Of a stretch of 64,000 nucleotides of DNA, positions 25,929-38,728 are shown piece after piece. The stretch lies in assembly GCA_916048095.2 (NCBI GenBank), contig OU696578.1, positions 277,298 through 341,297 on the forward strand. Reading direction: 5' to 3'. The DNA comes from Sacculina carcini. Lineage: Eukaryota > Arthropoda > Thecostraca > Sacculinidae. How positions within the stretch are numbered: the first letter of the stretch is position 1; every line of letters starts with the position of its first letter. The notes beneath the pieces are model-generated. The model searched no databases, was not told where the DNA came from, and saw nothing but the letters and a program-made list of their open reading frames with translations. The translations under genes and the position numbers were made by a program.

Positions 25929-27708
25929 AATTGTTACCTAAGTGTTACCTAAGTGTGCCCTAAGTGTTACCTAAGTGTGCCCTAAGTGTTACCTAAGTGT
26001 GCCCTAAGTGTTACCTAAGTGTGCCCTAAGTGTTACCTAAGTGTGATCTAAGTGTTACCTAAGTGTGCCCTAACTGTTACCTAAGTGTGCCCTAAGTGTT
26101 ACCTAAGTGTGCCCTAAGTGTTACCTAAGTGTTACCTAAGTGTTACCTAAGTGTTACCTAAGTGTTACCTAAGTGTGCCCTAAGTGTTACCTAAGTGTTA
26201 CCTAAGTATGCCCTAAGTGTTACCTAAGTGTTACCTAAGTGTGCCCTAAGTGTTACCTAAGTGTGCCCTAAGTGTTACCTAAGTGTGCCCTAAGTGTTAC
26301 CTAAGTGTTACCTAAGTGTTACCTAAGTGTTACCTAAGTGTTACCTAAGTGTTACCTAAGTGTTACCTAAGTTTACCTAAGTGTTACCCAAGTGTGCCCT
26401 AAGTGTTACCTAAGTGTGCCCTAAGTGTTACCTAAGTGTGCCCTAAGTGTTACCTAAGTGTGCCCTAAGTGTTACCTAAGTGTGCCCTAAGTGTTACCTA
26501 AGTGTTACCTAAGTGTTACCTAAGTGTTACCTAAGTGTTACCCAAGTGTTACTTAAGTGTTACCCACGTGTTACCTAAGTGTGCCCTAAGTGTTACCTAA
26601 GTGTGCCCTAAGTGTTACCTAAGTGTGCCCTAAGTGTTACCTAAGTGTTACCTAAGTTTTACCTAAGTGTTACCTAAGTGTGCCCTAAGTGTTACCTAAG
26701 TGTGCCCTAAGTGTTAACTAAGTGTGCCCTAAGTGTTACCTAAGTGTGCCCTAAGTGTTACCTAAGTGTTACCTAAGTGTTACCTAAGTGTTACCTAAGT
26801 GTTACCTAAGTGTTACCTAAGTGTGCCCGAAGTGTTACCTAAGTGTTACCTAAGTGTTACCTAAGTGTTACCTAAGTGTTACCTAAGTGTTACTTAAGTG
26901 TGCCCTAAGTGTTACCTAAGTGTGCCCTAAGTGTTACCTAAGTGTGTCCTAAGTGTTTCCCAAGTGTGCCCTAAGTGTTACCTAAGTGTACCCTAAGTGT
27001 TACCTAAGTGTTACCTAAGTGTTACCTAAGTGTTACCTAAGTGTACCCTAAGTGTTACCTAAGTGTGCCCTAAGTGTTACCTAAGTGTTACCTAAGTGTT
27101 ACCTAAGTGTGCCCTAAGTGTTACCTAAGTGTGCCCTAAGTGTTACCTAAGTGTGCCCTAAGTGTTACCTAAGTGTGCCCTAAGTGTTACCTAAGTGTTA
27201 CCTAAGTGTTACCTAAGTGTTACCTAAGTGTTACCTAAGTGTTACCTAAGTTTACCTAAGTGTTACCCACGTGTGCCCTAAGTGTTACCTAAGTGTGCCC
27301 TAAGTGTTACCTAAGTGTGCCCTAAGTGTTACCTAAGTGTGCCCTAAGTGTTACCTAAGTGTGCCCTAAGTGTTACCTAAGTGTGCCCTAAGTGTTACCT
27401 AAGTGTTACCTAAGTGTGCCCTAAGTGTGCCCTAAGTGTGCCCTAAGTGTTACCTAAGTGTGCCCTAAGTGTTACCTAAGTGTGCCCTAAGTGTTTCCTA
27501 AGTGTGCCCTAAGTGTTACCTGAGTGTACCCTAAGTGTTACCTAAGTGTTACCTAAGTGTTACCTAAGTGTTACCCAAGTGTTACCTAAGTGTTACCCAC
27601 GTGTTACCTAAGTGTGCCCTAAGTGTTACCTAAGTGTGCCCTAAGTGTTACCTAAGTGTGCCCTAAGTGTTACCTAAGTGTGCCCTAAGTGTTACCTAAG
27701 TGTTACCT
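25929..27708 (+). repeat. HOR 10, 1,780 bp, M1-M2-M4
   Basis: AATTG, TGATC, AACTG, an A-run with one extra unit near 26160, 10-bp unit, CTTAAG-CACGTG, GTTTT, TTAAC 26714, CCCGAAG (G at 26829), a second CTTAAG near 26894, then directly TGTCC-TTTCCC near 26945. M3 is skipped. Length is 162 units minus 2 bp. Confidence 0.84.
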
Positions 27709-29576
27709 AATTGTTACCTAAGTGTTACCTAAGTGTGCCCTAAGTGTTACCTAAGTGTGCCCTAAGTGTTACCTAAGTGTGCCCTAAGTGTTACCTAAGT
27801 GTGCCCTAAGTGTTACCTAAGTGTGATCTAAGTGTTACCTAAGTGTGCCCTAACTGTTACCTAAGTGTGCCCTAAGTGTTACCTAAGTGTGCCCTAAGTG
27901 TTACCTAAGTGTTACCTAAGTGTTACCTAAGTGTTACCTAAGTGTGCCCTAAGTGTTACCTAAGTGTTACTTAAGTATGCCCTAAGTGTTACCTAAGTGT
28001 TACCTAAGTGTGCCCTAAGTGTTACCTAAGTGTGCCCTAAGTGTTACCTAAGTGTGCCCTAAGTGTTACCTAAGTGTTACCTAAGTGTTACCTAAGTGTT
28101 ACCTAAGTGTTACCTAAGTGTTACCTAAGTTTACCTAAGTGTTACCCAAGTGTGCCCTAAGTGTTACCTAAGTGTGCCCTAAGTGTTACCTAAGTGTGCC
28201 CTAAGTGTTACCTAAGTGTGCCCTAAGTGTTACCTAAGTGTGCCCTAAGTGTTACCTAAGTGTTACCTAAGTGTTACCTAAGTGTTACCTAAGTGTTACC
28301 CAAGTGTTACCTAAGTGTTACCCACGTGTTACCTAAGTGTGCCCTAAATGTTACCTAAGTGTTACCTAAGTGTTACCTAAGTGTTACCTAAGTGTGCCCT
28401 AAGTGTTACCTAAGTATGCCCTAAGTGTTACCTAAGTGTGCCCTAAGTGTTACCTAAGTGTGCCCTAAATGTTACCTAAGTGTGCCCTAAGTGTTACCTA
28501 AGTGTGTCCTAAGTGTTTCCCAAGTGTGCCCTAAGTGTTACCTAAGTGTACCCTAAGTGTTACCTAAGTGTTACCTAAGTGTTACCTAAGTGTTACCTAA
28601 GTGTACCCTAAGTGTTACCTAAGTGTGCCCTAAGTGTTACCTAAGTGTTACCTAAGTGTTACCTAAGTGTGCCCTAAGTGTTACCTAAGTGTGCCCTAAG
28701 TGTTACCTAAGTGTGCCCTAAGTGTTACCTAAGTGTGCCCTAAGTGTTACCTAAGTGTTACCTAAGTGTTACCTAAGTGTGCCCTAACTGTTACCTAAGT
28801 GTGCCCTAAGTGTTACCTAAGTGTGCCCTAAGTGTTACCTAAGTGTTACCTAAGTGTTACCTAAGTGTTACCTAAGTGTGCCCTAAGTGTTACCTAAGTG
28901 TTACCTAAGTATGCCCTAAGTGTTACCTAAGTGTTACCTAAGTATGCCCTAAGTGTTACCTAAGTGTTACCTAAGTGTGCCCTAAGTGTTACCTAAGTGT
29001 GCCCTAAGTGTTACCTAAGTGTGCCCTAAGTGTTACCTAAGTGTGCCCTAAGTGTTACCTAAGTGTTACCTAAGTGTTACCTAAGTGTTACCTAAGTGTT
29101 ACCTAAGTGTTACCTAAGTTTACCTAAGTGTTACCCACGTGTGCCCTAAGTGTTACCTAAGTGTGCCCTAAGTGTTACCTAAGTGTGCCCTAAGTGTTAC
29201 CTAAGTGTGCCCTAAGTGTTACCTAAGTGTGCCCTAAGTGTTACCTAAGTGTGCCCTAAGTGTTACCTAAGTGTTACCTAAGTGTGCCCTAAGTGTGCCC
29301 TAAGTGTGCCCTAAGTGTTACCTAAGTGTGCCCTAAGTGTTACCTAAGTGTGCCCTAAGTGTTTCCTAAGTGTGCCCTAAGTGTTACCTAAGTGTACCCT
29401 AAGTGTTACCTAAGTGTTACCTAAGTGTTACCTAAGTGTTACCCAAGTGTTACCTAAGTGTTACCCACGTGTTACCTAAGTGTGCCCTAAGTGTTACCTA
29501 AGTGTGCCCTAAGTGTTACCTAAGTGTGCCCTAAGTGTTACCTAAGTGTGCCCTAAGTGTTACCTAAGTGTTACCT
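27709..29576 (+). repeat. HOR 11, 1,868 bp, M1/M3/M4 mosaic
   Basis: M1 joins the end of M3 (CCCAAG and CACGTG near 28310-28326, AAATG, GTATG, AAATG), then the first half of M4. Near 28790 it switches to AACTG of M1, two GTATG markers about 33 bp apart near 28910-28945, a 10-bp unit, and the second half of M4. The double GTATG arrangement recurs at 31843 and in the inverted block. Confidence 0.78.
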
Positions 29577-32510
29577 AATTGTTACCTAAGTGTTACCTAA
29601 GTGTGCCCTAAGTGTTACCTAAGTGTGCCCTAAGTGTTACCTAAGTGTGCCCTAAGTGTTACCTAAGTGTGCCCTAAGTGTTACCTAAGTGTGATCTAAG
29701 TGTTACCTAAGTGTGCCCTAACTGTTACCTAAGTGTGCCCTAAGTGTTACCTAAGTGTGCCCTAAGTGTTACCTAAGTGTTACCTAAGTGTTACCTAAGT
29801 GTTACCTAAGTGTGCCCTAAGTGTTACCTAAGTGTTACCTAAGTATGCCCTAAGTGTTACCTAAGTGTTACCTAAGTGTGCCCTAAGTGTTACCTAAGTG
29901 TGCCCTAAGTGTTACCTAAGTGTGCCCTAAGTGTTACCTAAGTGTTACCTAAGTGTTACCTAAGTGTTACCTAAGTGTTACCTAAGTGTTACCTAAGTGT
30001 TACCTAAGTTTACCTAAGTGTTACCCAAGTGTGCCCTAAGTGTTACCTAAGTGTGCCCTAAGTGTTACCTAAGTGTGCCCTAAGTGTTACCTAAGTGTGC
30101 CCTAAGTGTTACCTAAGTGTGCCCTAAGTGTTACCTAAGTGTTACCTAAGTGTTACCTAAGTGTTACCTAAGTGTTACCCAAGTGTTACTTAAGTGTTAC
30201 CCACGTGTTACCTAAGTGTGCCCTAAGTGTTACCTAAGTGTGCCCTAAGTGTTACCTAAGTGTGCCCTAAGTGTTACCTAAGTGTTACCTAAGTTTTACC
30301 TAAGTGTTACCTAAGTGTGCCCTAAGTGTTACCTAAGTGTGCCCTAAGTGTTAACTAAGTGTGCCCTAAGTGTTACCTAAGTGTGCCCTAAGTGTTACCT
30401 AAGTGTTACCTAAGTGTTACCTAAGTGTTACCTAAGTGTTACCTAAGTGTTACCTAAGTGTGCCCGAAGTGTTACCTAAGTGTTACCTAAGTGTTACCTA
30501 AGTGTTACCTAAGTGTTACCTAAGTGTTACTTAAGTGTGCCCTAAGTGTTACCTAAGTGTGCCCTAAGTGTTACCTAAGTGTGTCCTAAGTGTTTCCCAA
30601 GTGTGCCCTAAGTGTTACCTAAGTGTACCCTAAGTGTTACCTAAGTGTTACCTAAGTGTTACCTAAGTGTTACCTAAGTGTACCCTAAGTGTTACCTAAG
30701 TGTGCCCTAAGTGTTACCTAAGTGTTACCTAAGTGTTACCTAAGTGTGCCCTAAGTGTTACCTAAGTGTGCCCTAAGTGTTACCTAAGTGTGCCCTAAGT
30801 GTTACCTAAGTGTGCCCTAAGTGTTACCTAAGTGTTACCTAAGTGTTACCTAAGTGTTACCTAAGTGTTACCTAAGTGTTACCTAAGTTTACCTAAGTGT
30901 TACCCACGTGTGCCCTAAGTGTTACCTAAGTGTGCCCTAAGTGTTACCTAAGTGTGCCCTAAGTGTTACCTAAGTGTGCCCTAAGTGTTACCTAAGTGTG
31001 CCCTAAGTGTTACCTAAGTGTGCCCTAAGTGTTACCTAAGTGTTACCTAAGTGTGCCCTAAGTGTGCCCTAAGTGTGCCCTAAGTGTTACCTAAGTGTGC
31101 CCTAAGTGTTACCTAAGTGTGCCCTAAGTGTTTCCTAAGTGTGCCCTAAGTGTTACCTAAGTGTACCCTAAGTGTTACCTAAGTGTTACCTAAGTGTTAC
31201 CTAAGTGTTACCTAAGTGTTACCTAAGTGTTACCCAAGTGTTACCTAAGTGTTACCCACGTGTTACCTAAGTGTGCCCTAAATGTTACCTAAGTGTTACC
31301 TAAGTGTTACCTAAGTGTTACCTAAGTGTGCCCTAAGTGTTACCTAAGTATGCCCTAAGTGTTACCTAAGTGTGCCCTAAGTGTTACCTAAGTGTGCCCT
31401 AAATGTTACCTAAGTGTGCCCTAAGTGTTACCTAAGTGTGTCCTAAGTGTTTCCCAAGTGTGCCCTAAGTGTTACCTAAGTGTACCCTAAGTGTTACCTA
31501 AGTGTTACCTAAGTGTTACCTAAGTGTTACCTAAGTGTACCCTAAGTGTTACCTAAGTGTGCCCTAAGTGTTACCTAAGTGTTACCTAAGTGTTACCTAA
31601 GTGTGCCCTAAGTGTTACCTAAGTGTGCCCTAAGTGTTACCTAAGTGTGCCCTAAGTGTTACCTAAGTGTGCCCTAAGTGTTACCTAAGTGTTACCTAAG
31701 TGTTACCTAAGTGTGCCCTAACTGTTACCTAAGTGTGCCCTAAGTGTTACCTAAGTGTGCCCTAAGTGTTACCTAAGTGTTACCTAAGTGTTACCTAAGT
31801 GTTACCTAAGTGTGCCCTAAGTGTTACCTAAGTGTTACCTAAGTATGCCCTAAGTGTTACCTAAGTGTTACCTAAGTATGCCCTAAGTGTTACCTAAGTG
31901 TTACCTAAGTGTGCCCTAAGTGTTACCTAAGTGTGCCCTAAGTGTTACCTAAGTGTGCCCTAAGTGTTACCTAAGTGTGCCCTAAGTGTTACCTAAGTGT
32001 TACCTAAGTGTTACCTAAGTGTTACCTAAGTGTTACCTAAGTGTTACCTAAGTTTACCTAAATGTTACCCACGTGTGCCCTAAGTGTTACCTAAGTGTGC
32101 CCTAAGTGTTACCTAAGTGTGCCCTAAGTGTTACCTAAGTGTGCCCTAAGTGTTACCTAAGTGTGCCCTAAGTGTTACCTAAGTGTGCCCTAAGTGTTAC
32201 CTAAGTGTTACCTAAGTGTGCCCTAAGTGTGCCCTAAGTGTGCCCTAAGTGTTACCTAAGTGTGCCCTAAGTGTTACCTAAGTGTGCCCTAAGTGTTTCC
32301 TAAGTGTGCCCTAAGTGTTACCTAAGTGTACCCTAAGTGTTACCTAAGTGTTACCTAAGTGTTACCTAAGTGTTACCCAAGTGTTACCTAAGTGTTACCC
32401 ACGTGTTACCTAAGTGTGCCCTAAGTGTTACCTAAGTGTGCCCTAAGTGTTACCTAAGTGTGCCCTAAGTGTTACCTAAGTGTGCCCTAAGTGTTACCTA
32501 AGTGTTACCT
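29577..32510 (+). repeat. HOR 12, 2,934 bp, mosaic
   Basis: M1-M2-M4 up to TTTCC and TACCC near 31160, then the CCCAAG-CACGTG-AAATG end of M3 (AAATG near 31280), the first half of M4 again, then AACTG near 31720 with two GTATG markers (first at 31843), a 10-bp unit near 32050, an unusual AAATG just before CACGTG at 32070-32075, and the end of M4. The part from 30821 onward is the best match for the inverted block at 47507-50827. Confidence 0.8.
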
Positions 32511-34279
32511 AATTGTTACCTAAGTGTTACCTAAGTGTGCCCTAAGTGTTACCTAAGTGTGCCCTAAGTGTTACCTAAGTGTGCCCTAAGTGTTACCTAA
32601 GTGTGCCCTAAGTGTTACCTAAGTGTGATCTAAGTGTTACCTAAGTGTGCCCTAACTGTTACCTAAGTGTGCCCTAAGTGTTACCTAAGTGTGCCCTAAG
32701 TGTTACCTAAGTGTTACCTAAGTGTTACCTAAGTGTTACCTAAGTGTGCCCTAAGTGTTACCTAAGTGTTACCTAAGTATGCCCTAAGTGTTACCTAAGT
32801 GTTACCTAAGTGTGCCCTAAGTGTTACCTAAGTGTGCCCTAAGTGTTACCTAAGTGTGCCCTAAGTGTTACCTAAGTGTTACCTAAGTGTTACCTAAGTG
32901 TTACCTAAGTGTTACCTAAGTGTTACCTAAGTGTTACCTAAGTTTACCTAAGTGTTACCCAAGTGTGCCCTAAGTGTTACCTAAGTGTGCCCTAAGTGTT
33001 ACCTAAGTGTGCCCTAAGTGTTACCTAAGTGTGCCCTAAGTGTTACCTAAGTGTGCCCTAAGTGTTACCTAAGTGTTACCTAAGTGTTACCTAAGTGTTA
33101 CCTAAGTGTTACCCAAGTGTTACTTAAGTGTTACCCACGTGTTACCTAAGTGTGCCCTAAGTGTTACCTAAGTGTGCCCTAAGTGTTACCTAAGTGTGCC
33201 CTAAGTGTTACCTAAGTGTTACCTAAGTTTTACCTAAGTGTTACCTAAGTGTGCCCTAAGTGTTACCTAAGTGTGCCCTAAGTGTTAACTAAGTGTGCCC
33301 TAAGTGTTACCTAAGTGTGCCCTAAGTGTTACCTAAGTGTTACCTAAGTGTTACCTAAGTGTTACCTAAGTGTTACCTAAGTGTTACCTAAGTGTGCCCG
33401 AAGTGTTACCTAAGTGTTACCTAAGTGTTACCTAAGTGTTACCTAAGTGTTACCTAAGTGTTACTTAAGTGTGCCCTAAGTGTTACCTAAGTGTGCCCTA
33501 AGTGTTACCTAAGTGTGTCCTAAGTGTTTCCCAAGTGTGCCCTAAGTGTTACCTAAGTGTACCCTAAGTGTTACCTAAGTGTTACCTAAGTGTTACCTAA
33601 GTGTTACCTAAGTGTACCCTAAGTGTTACCTAAGTGTGCCCTAAGTGTTACCTAAGTGTTACCTAAGTGTTACCTAAGTGTGCCCTAAGTGTTACCTAAG
33701 TGTGCCCTAAGTGTTACCTAAGTGTGCCCTAAGTGTTACCTAAGTGTGCCCTAAGTGTTACCTAAGTGTTACCTAAGTGTTACCTAAGTGTTACCTAAGT
33801 GTTACCTAAGTGTTACCTAAGTTTACCTAAGTGTTACCCACGTGTGCCCTAAGTGTTACCTAAGTGTGCCCTAAGTGTTACCTAAGTGTGCCCTAAGTGT
33901 TACCTAAGTGTGCCCTAAGTGTTACCTAAGTGTGCCCTAAGTGTTACCTAAGTGTGCCCTAAGTGTTACCTAAGTGTTACCTAAGTGTGCCCTAAGTGTG
34001 CCCTAAGTGTGCCCTAAGTGTTACCTAAGTGTGCCCTAAGTGTTACCTAAGTGTGCCCTAAGTGTTTCCTAAGTGTGCCCTAAGTGTTACCTGAGTGTAC
34101 CCTAAGTGTTACCTAAGTGTTACCTAAGTGTTACCTAAGTGTTACCCAAGTGTTACCTAAGTGTTACCCACGTGTTACCTAAGTGTGCCCTAAGTGTTAC
34201 CTAAGTGTGCCCTAAGTGTTACCTAAGTGTGCCCTAAGTGTTACCTAAGTGTGCCCTAAGTGTTACCTAAGTGTTACCT
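32511..34279 (+). repeat. HOR 13, 1,769 bp, M1-M2-M4
   Basis: TGATC 32627, AACTG, CTTAAG-CACGTG near 33120-33140, GTTTT, TTAAC, CCCGAAG (G at 33400), CTTAAG, TGTCC at 33516, TGCCC triplet, CCTGAG near 34090, CACGTG. M3 is absent. It supplies the second half of the sequence found reversed in 47507-50827. Confidence 0.85.
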
Positions 34280-36982
34280 AATTGTTACCTAAGTGTTACC
34301 TAAGTGTGCCCTAAGTGTTACCTAAGTGTGCCCTAAGTGTTACCTAAGTGTGCCCTAAGTGTTACCTAAGTGTGCCCTAAGTGTTACCTAAGTGTGATCT
34401 AAGTGTTACCTAAGTGTGCCCTAACTGTTACCTAAGTGTGCCCTAAGTGTTACCTAAGTGTGCCCTAAGTGTTACCTAAGTGTTACCTAAGTGTTACCTA
34501 AGTGTTACCTAAGTGTGCCCTAAGTGTTACCTAAGTGTTACTTAAGTATGCCCTAAGTGTTACCTAAGTGTTACCTAAGTGTGCCCTAAGTGTTACCTAA
34601 GTGTGCCCTAAGTGTTACCTAAGTGTGCCCTAAGTGTTACCTAAGTGTTACCTAAGTGTTACCTAAGTGTTACCTAAGTGTTACCTAAGTGTTACCTAAG
34701 TTTACCTAAGTGTTACCCAAGTGTGCCCTAAGTGTTACCTAAGTGTGCCCTAAGTGTTACCTAAGTGTGCCCTAAGTGTTACCTAAGTGTGCCCTAAGTG
34801 TTACCTAAGTGTGCCCTAAGTGTTACCTAAGTGTTACCTAAGTGTTACCTAAGTGTTACCTAAGTGTTACCCAAGTGTTACTTAAGTGTTACCCACGTGT
34901 TACCTAAGTGTGCCCTAAGTGTTACCTAAGTGTGCCCTAAGTGTTACCTAAGTGTGCCCTAAGTGTTACCTAAGTGTTACCTAAGTTTTACCTAAGTGTT
35001 ACCTAAGTGTGCCCTAAGTGTTACCTAAGTGTGCCCTAAGTGTTAACTAAGTGTGCCCTAAGTGTTACCTAAGTGTGCCCTAAGTGTTACCTAAGTGTTA
35101 CCTAAGTGTTACCTAAGTGTTACCCAAGTGTTACCTAAGTGTTACCTAAGTGTGCCCGAAGTGTTACCTAAGTGTTACCTAAGTGTTACCTAAGTATGCC
35201 CTAAGTGTTACCTAAGTGTTACCTAAGTGTGCCCTAAGTGTTACCTAAGTGTGCCCTAAGTGTTACCTAAGTGTGCCCTAAGTGTTACCTAAGTGTTACC
35301 TAAGTGTTACCTAAGTGTTACCTAAGTGTTACCTAAGTGTTACCTAAGTGTTACCTAAGTTTACCTAAGTGTTACCCAAGTGTGCCCTAAGTGTTACCTA
35401 AGTGTGCCCTAAGTGTTACCTAAGTGTGCCCTAAGTGTTACCTAAGTGTGCCCTAAGTGTTACCTAAGTGTTACCTAAGTGTTACCTAAGTGTTACCTAA
35501 GTGTGCCCTAAGTGTTACCTAAGTGTTACCTAAGTATGCCCTAAGTGTTACCTAAGTGTTACCTAAGTGTGCCCTAAGTGTTACCTAAGTGTGCCCTAAG
35601 TGTTACCTAAGTGTGCCCTAAGTGTTACCTAAGTGTGCCCTAAGTGTTACCTAAGTGTGCCCTAAGTGTTACCCAAGTGTGCCCTAAGTGTTACCTAAGT
35701 GTGCCCTAAGTGTTACCTAAGTGTTACCTAAGTGTGCCCTAAGTGTGCCCTAAGTTTGCCCTAAGTGTTACCTAAGTGTGCCCTAAGTGTTACCTAAGTG
35801 TGCCCTAAGTGTTTCCTAAGTGTGCCCTAAGTGTTACCTAAGTGTACCCTAAGTGTTACCTAAGTGTTACCTAAGTGTTACCTAAGTGTTACCTAAGTGT
35901 TACCCAAGTGTTACCTAAGTGTTACCCACGTGTTACCTAAGTGTGCCCTAAATGTTACCTAAGTGTTACCTAAGTGTTACCTAAGTGTTACCTAAGTGTG
36001 CCCTAAGTGTTACCTAAGTATGCCCTAAGTGTTACCTAAGTGTGCCCTAAGTGTTACCTAAGTGTGCCCTAAGTGTTACCTAAGTGTGCCCTAAGTGTTA
36101 CCTAAGTGTGTCCTAAGTGTTTCCCAAGTGTGCCCTAAGTGTTACCTAAGTGTACCCTAAGTGTTACCTAAGTGTTACCTAAGTGTTACCTAAGTGTTAC
36201 CTAAGTGTACCCTAAGTGTTACCTAAGTGTGCCCTAAGTGTTACCTAAGTGTTACCTAAGTGTACCCTAAGTGTTACCTAAGTGTTACCTAAGTGTTACC
36301 TAAGTGTTACCTAAGTGTACCCTAAGTGTTACCTAAGTGTGCCCTAAGTGTTACCTAAGTGTTACCTAAGTGTTACCTAAGTGTGCCCTAAGTGTTACCT
36401 AAGTGTGCCCTAAGTGTTACCTAAGTGTGCCCTAAGTGTTACCTAAGTGTGCCCTAAGTGTTACCTAAGTGTTACCTAAGTGTTACCTAAGTGTTACCTA
36501 AGTGTTACCTAAGTGTTACCTAAGTTTACCTAAGTGTTACCCACGTGTGCCCTAAGTGTTACCTAAGTGTGCCCTAAGTGTTACCTAAGTGTGCCCTAAG
36601 TGTTACCTAAGTGTGCCCTAAGTGTTACCTAAGTGTGCCCTAAGTGTTACCTAAGTGTGCCCTAAGTGTTACCTAAGTGTTACCTAAGTGTGCCCTAAGT
36701 GTGCCCTAAGTGTGCCCTAAGTGTTACCTAAGTGTGCCCTAAGTGTTACCTAAGTGTGCCCTAAGTGTTTCCTAAGTGTGCCCTAAGTGTTACCTAAGTG
36801 TACCCTAAGTGTTACCTAAGTGTTACCTAAGTGTTACCTAAGTGTTACCCAAGTGTTACCTAAGTGTTACCCACGTGTTACCTAAGTGTGCCCTAAGTGT
36901 TACCTAAGTGTGCCCTAAGTGTTACCTAAGTGTGCCCTAAGTGTTACCTAAGTGTGCCCTAAGTGTTACCTAAGTGTTACCT
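34280..36982 (+). repeat. HOR 14, 2,703 bp, M1-M2-M3-M4 with a local repeat
   Basis: Four-module HOR with CCCGAAG (G at 35158), GTATG 35194, GTTTG 35754 and TGTCC near 36108. The TACCC-containing stretch near 36150-36330 is locally expanded (four TACCC units instead of two), which accounts for the length above 2,604 bp. The 12.5-kb duplication starts inside this HOR near 34971. Confidence 0.8.
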
Positions 36983-38728
36983 AATTGTTACCTAAGTGTT
37001 ACCTAAGTGTGCCCTAAGTGTTACCTAAGTGTGCCCTAAGTGTTACCTAAGTGTGCCCTAAGTGTTACCTAAGTGTGCCCTAAGTGTTACCTAAGTGTGA
37101 TCTAAGTGTTACCTAAGTGTGCCCTAACTGTTACCTAAGTGTGCCCTAAGTGTTACCTAAGTGTTACCTAAGTGTTACCTAAGTGTTACCTAAGTGTGCC
37201 CTAAGTGTTACCTAAGTGTTACCTAAGTATGCCCTAAGTGTTACCTAAGTGTTACCTAAGTGTGCCCTAAGTGTTACCTAAGTGTGCCCTAAGTGTTACC
37301 TAAGTGTGCCCTAAGTGTTACCTAAGTGTTACCTAAGTGTTACCTAAGTGTTACCTAAGTGTTACCTAAGTGTTACCTAAGTGTTACCTAAGTTTACCTA
37401 AGTGTTACCCAAGTGTGCCCTAAGTGTTACCTAAGTGTGCCCTAAGTGTTACCTAAGTGTGCCCTAAGTGTTACCTAAGTGTGCCCTAAGTGTTACCTAA
37501 GTGTGCCCTAAGTGTTACCTAAGTGTTACCTAAGTGTTACCTAAGTGTTACCTAAGTGTTACCCAAGTGTTACTTAAGTGTTACCCACGTGTTACCTAAG
37601 TGTGCCCTAAGTGTTACCTAAGTGTGCCCTAAGTGTTACCTAAGTGTGCCCTAAGTGTTACCTAAGTGTTACCTAAGTTTTACCTAAGTGTTACCTAAGT
37701 GTGCCCTAAGTGTTACCTAAGTGTGCCCTAAGTGTTAACTAAGTGTGCCCTAAGTGTTACCTAAGTGTGCCCTAAGTGTTACCTAAGTGTTACCTAAGTG
37801 TTACCTAAGTGTTACCTAAGTGTTACCTAAGTGTTACCTAAGTGTGCCCGAAGTGTTACCTAAGTGTTACCTAAGTGTTACCTAAGTGTTACCTAAGTGT
37901 TACCTAAGTGTTACTTAAGTGTGCCCTAAGTGTTACCTAAGTGTGCCCTAAGTGTTACCTAAGTGTGTCCTAAGTGTTTCCCAAGTGTGCCCTAAGTGTT
38001 ACCTAAGTGTACCCTAAGTGTTACCTAAGTGTTACCTAAGTGTTACCTAAGTGTTACCTAAGTGTACCCTAAGTGTTACCTAAGTGTGCCCTAAGTGTTA
38101 CCTAAGTGTTACCTAAGTGTTACCTAAGTGTGCCCTAAGTGTTACCTAAGTGTGCCCTAAGTGTTACCTAAGTGTGCCCTAAGTGTTACTTAAGTGTGCC
38201 CTAAGTGTTACCTAAGTGTTACCTAAGTGTTACCTAAGTGTTACCTAAGTGTTACCTAAGTTTACCTAAGTTTACCTAAGTGTTACCCACGTGTGCCCTA
38301 AGTGTTACCTAAGTGTGCCCTAAGTGTTACCTAAGTGTGCCCTAAGTGTTACCTAAGTGTGCCCTAAGTGTTACCTAAGTGTGCCCTAAGTGTTACCTAA
38401 GTGTGCCCTAAGTGTTACCTAAGTGTTACCTAAGTGTGCCCTAAGTGTGCCCTAAGTGTGCCCTAAGTGTTACCTAAGTGTGCCCTAAGTGTTACCTAAG
38501 TGTGCCCTAAGTGTTTCCTAAGTGTGCCCTAAGTGTTACCTGAGTGTACCCTAAGTGTTACCTAAGTGTTACCTAAGTGTTACCTAAGTGTTACCCAAGT
38601 GTTACCTAAGTGTTACCCACGTGTTACCTAAGTGTGCCCTAAGTGTTACCTAAGTGTGCCCTAAGTGTTACCTAAGTGTGCCCTAAGTGTTACCTAAGTG
38701 TGCCCTAAGTGTTACCTAAGTGTTACCT
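36983..38728 (+). repeat. HOR 15, 1,746 bp, M1-M2-M4
   Basis: Three-module HOR with CCCGAAG (G at 37850). M4 carries two consecutive 10-bp units near 38261-38275 before CACGTG, the arrangement also seen near 1575. The length is 159 units minus 3 bp. The second copy is at 52972-54717. Confidence 0.85.
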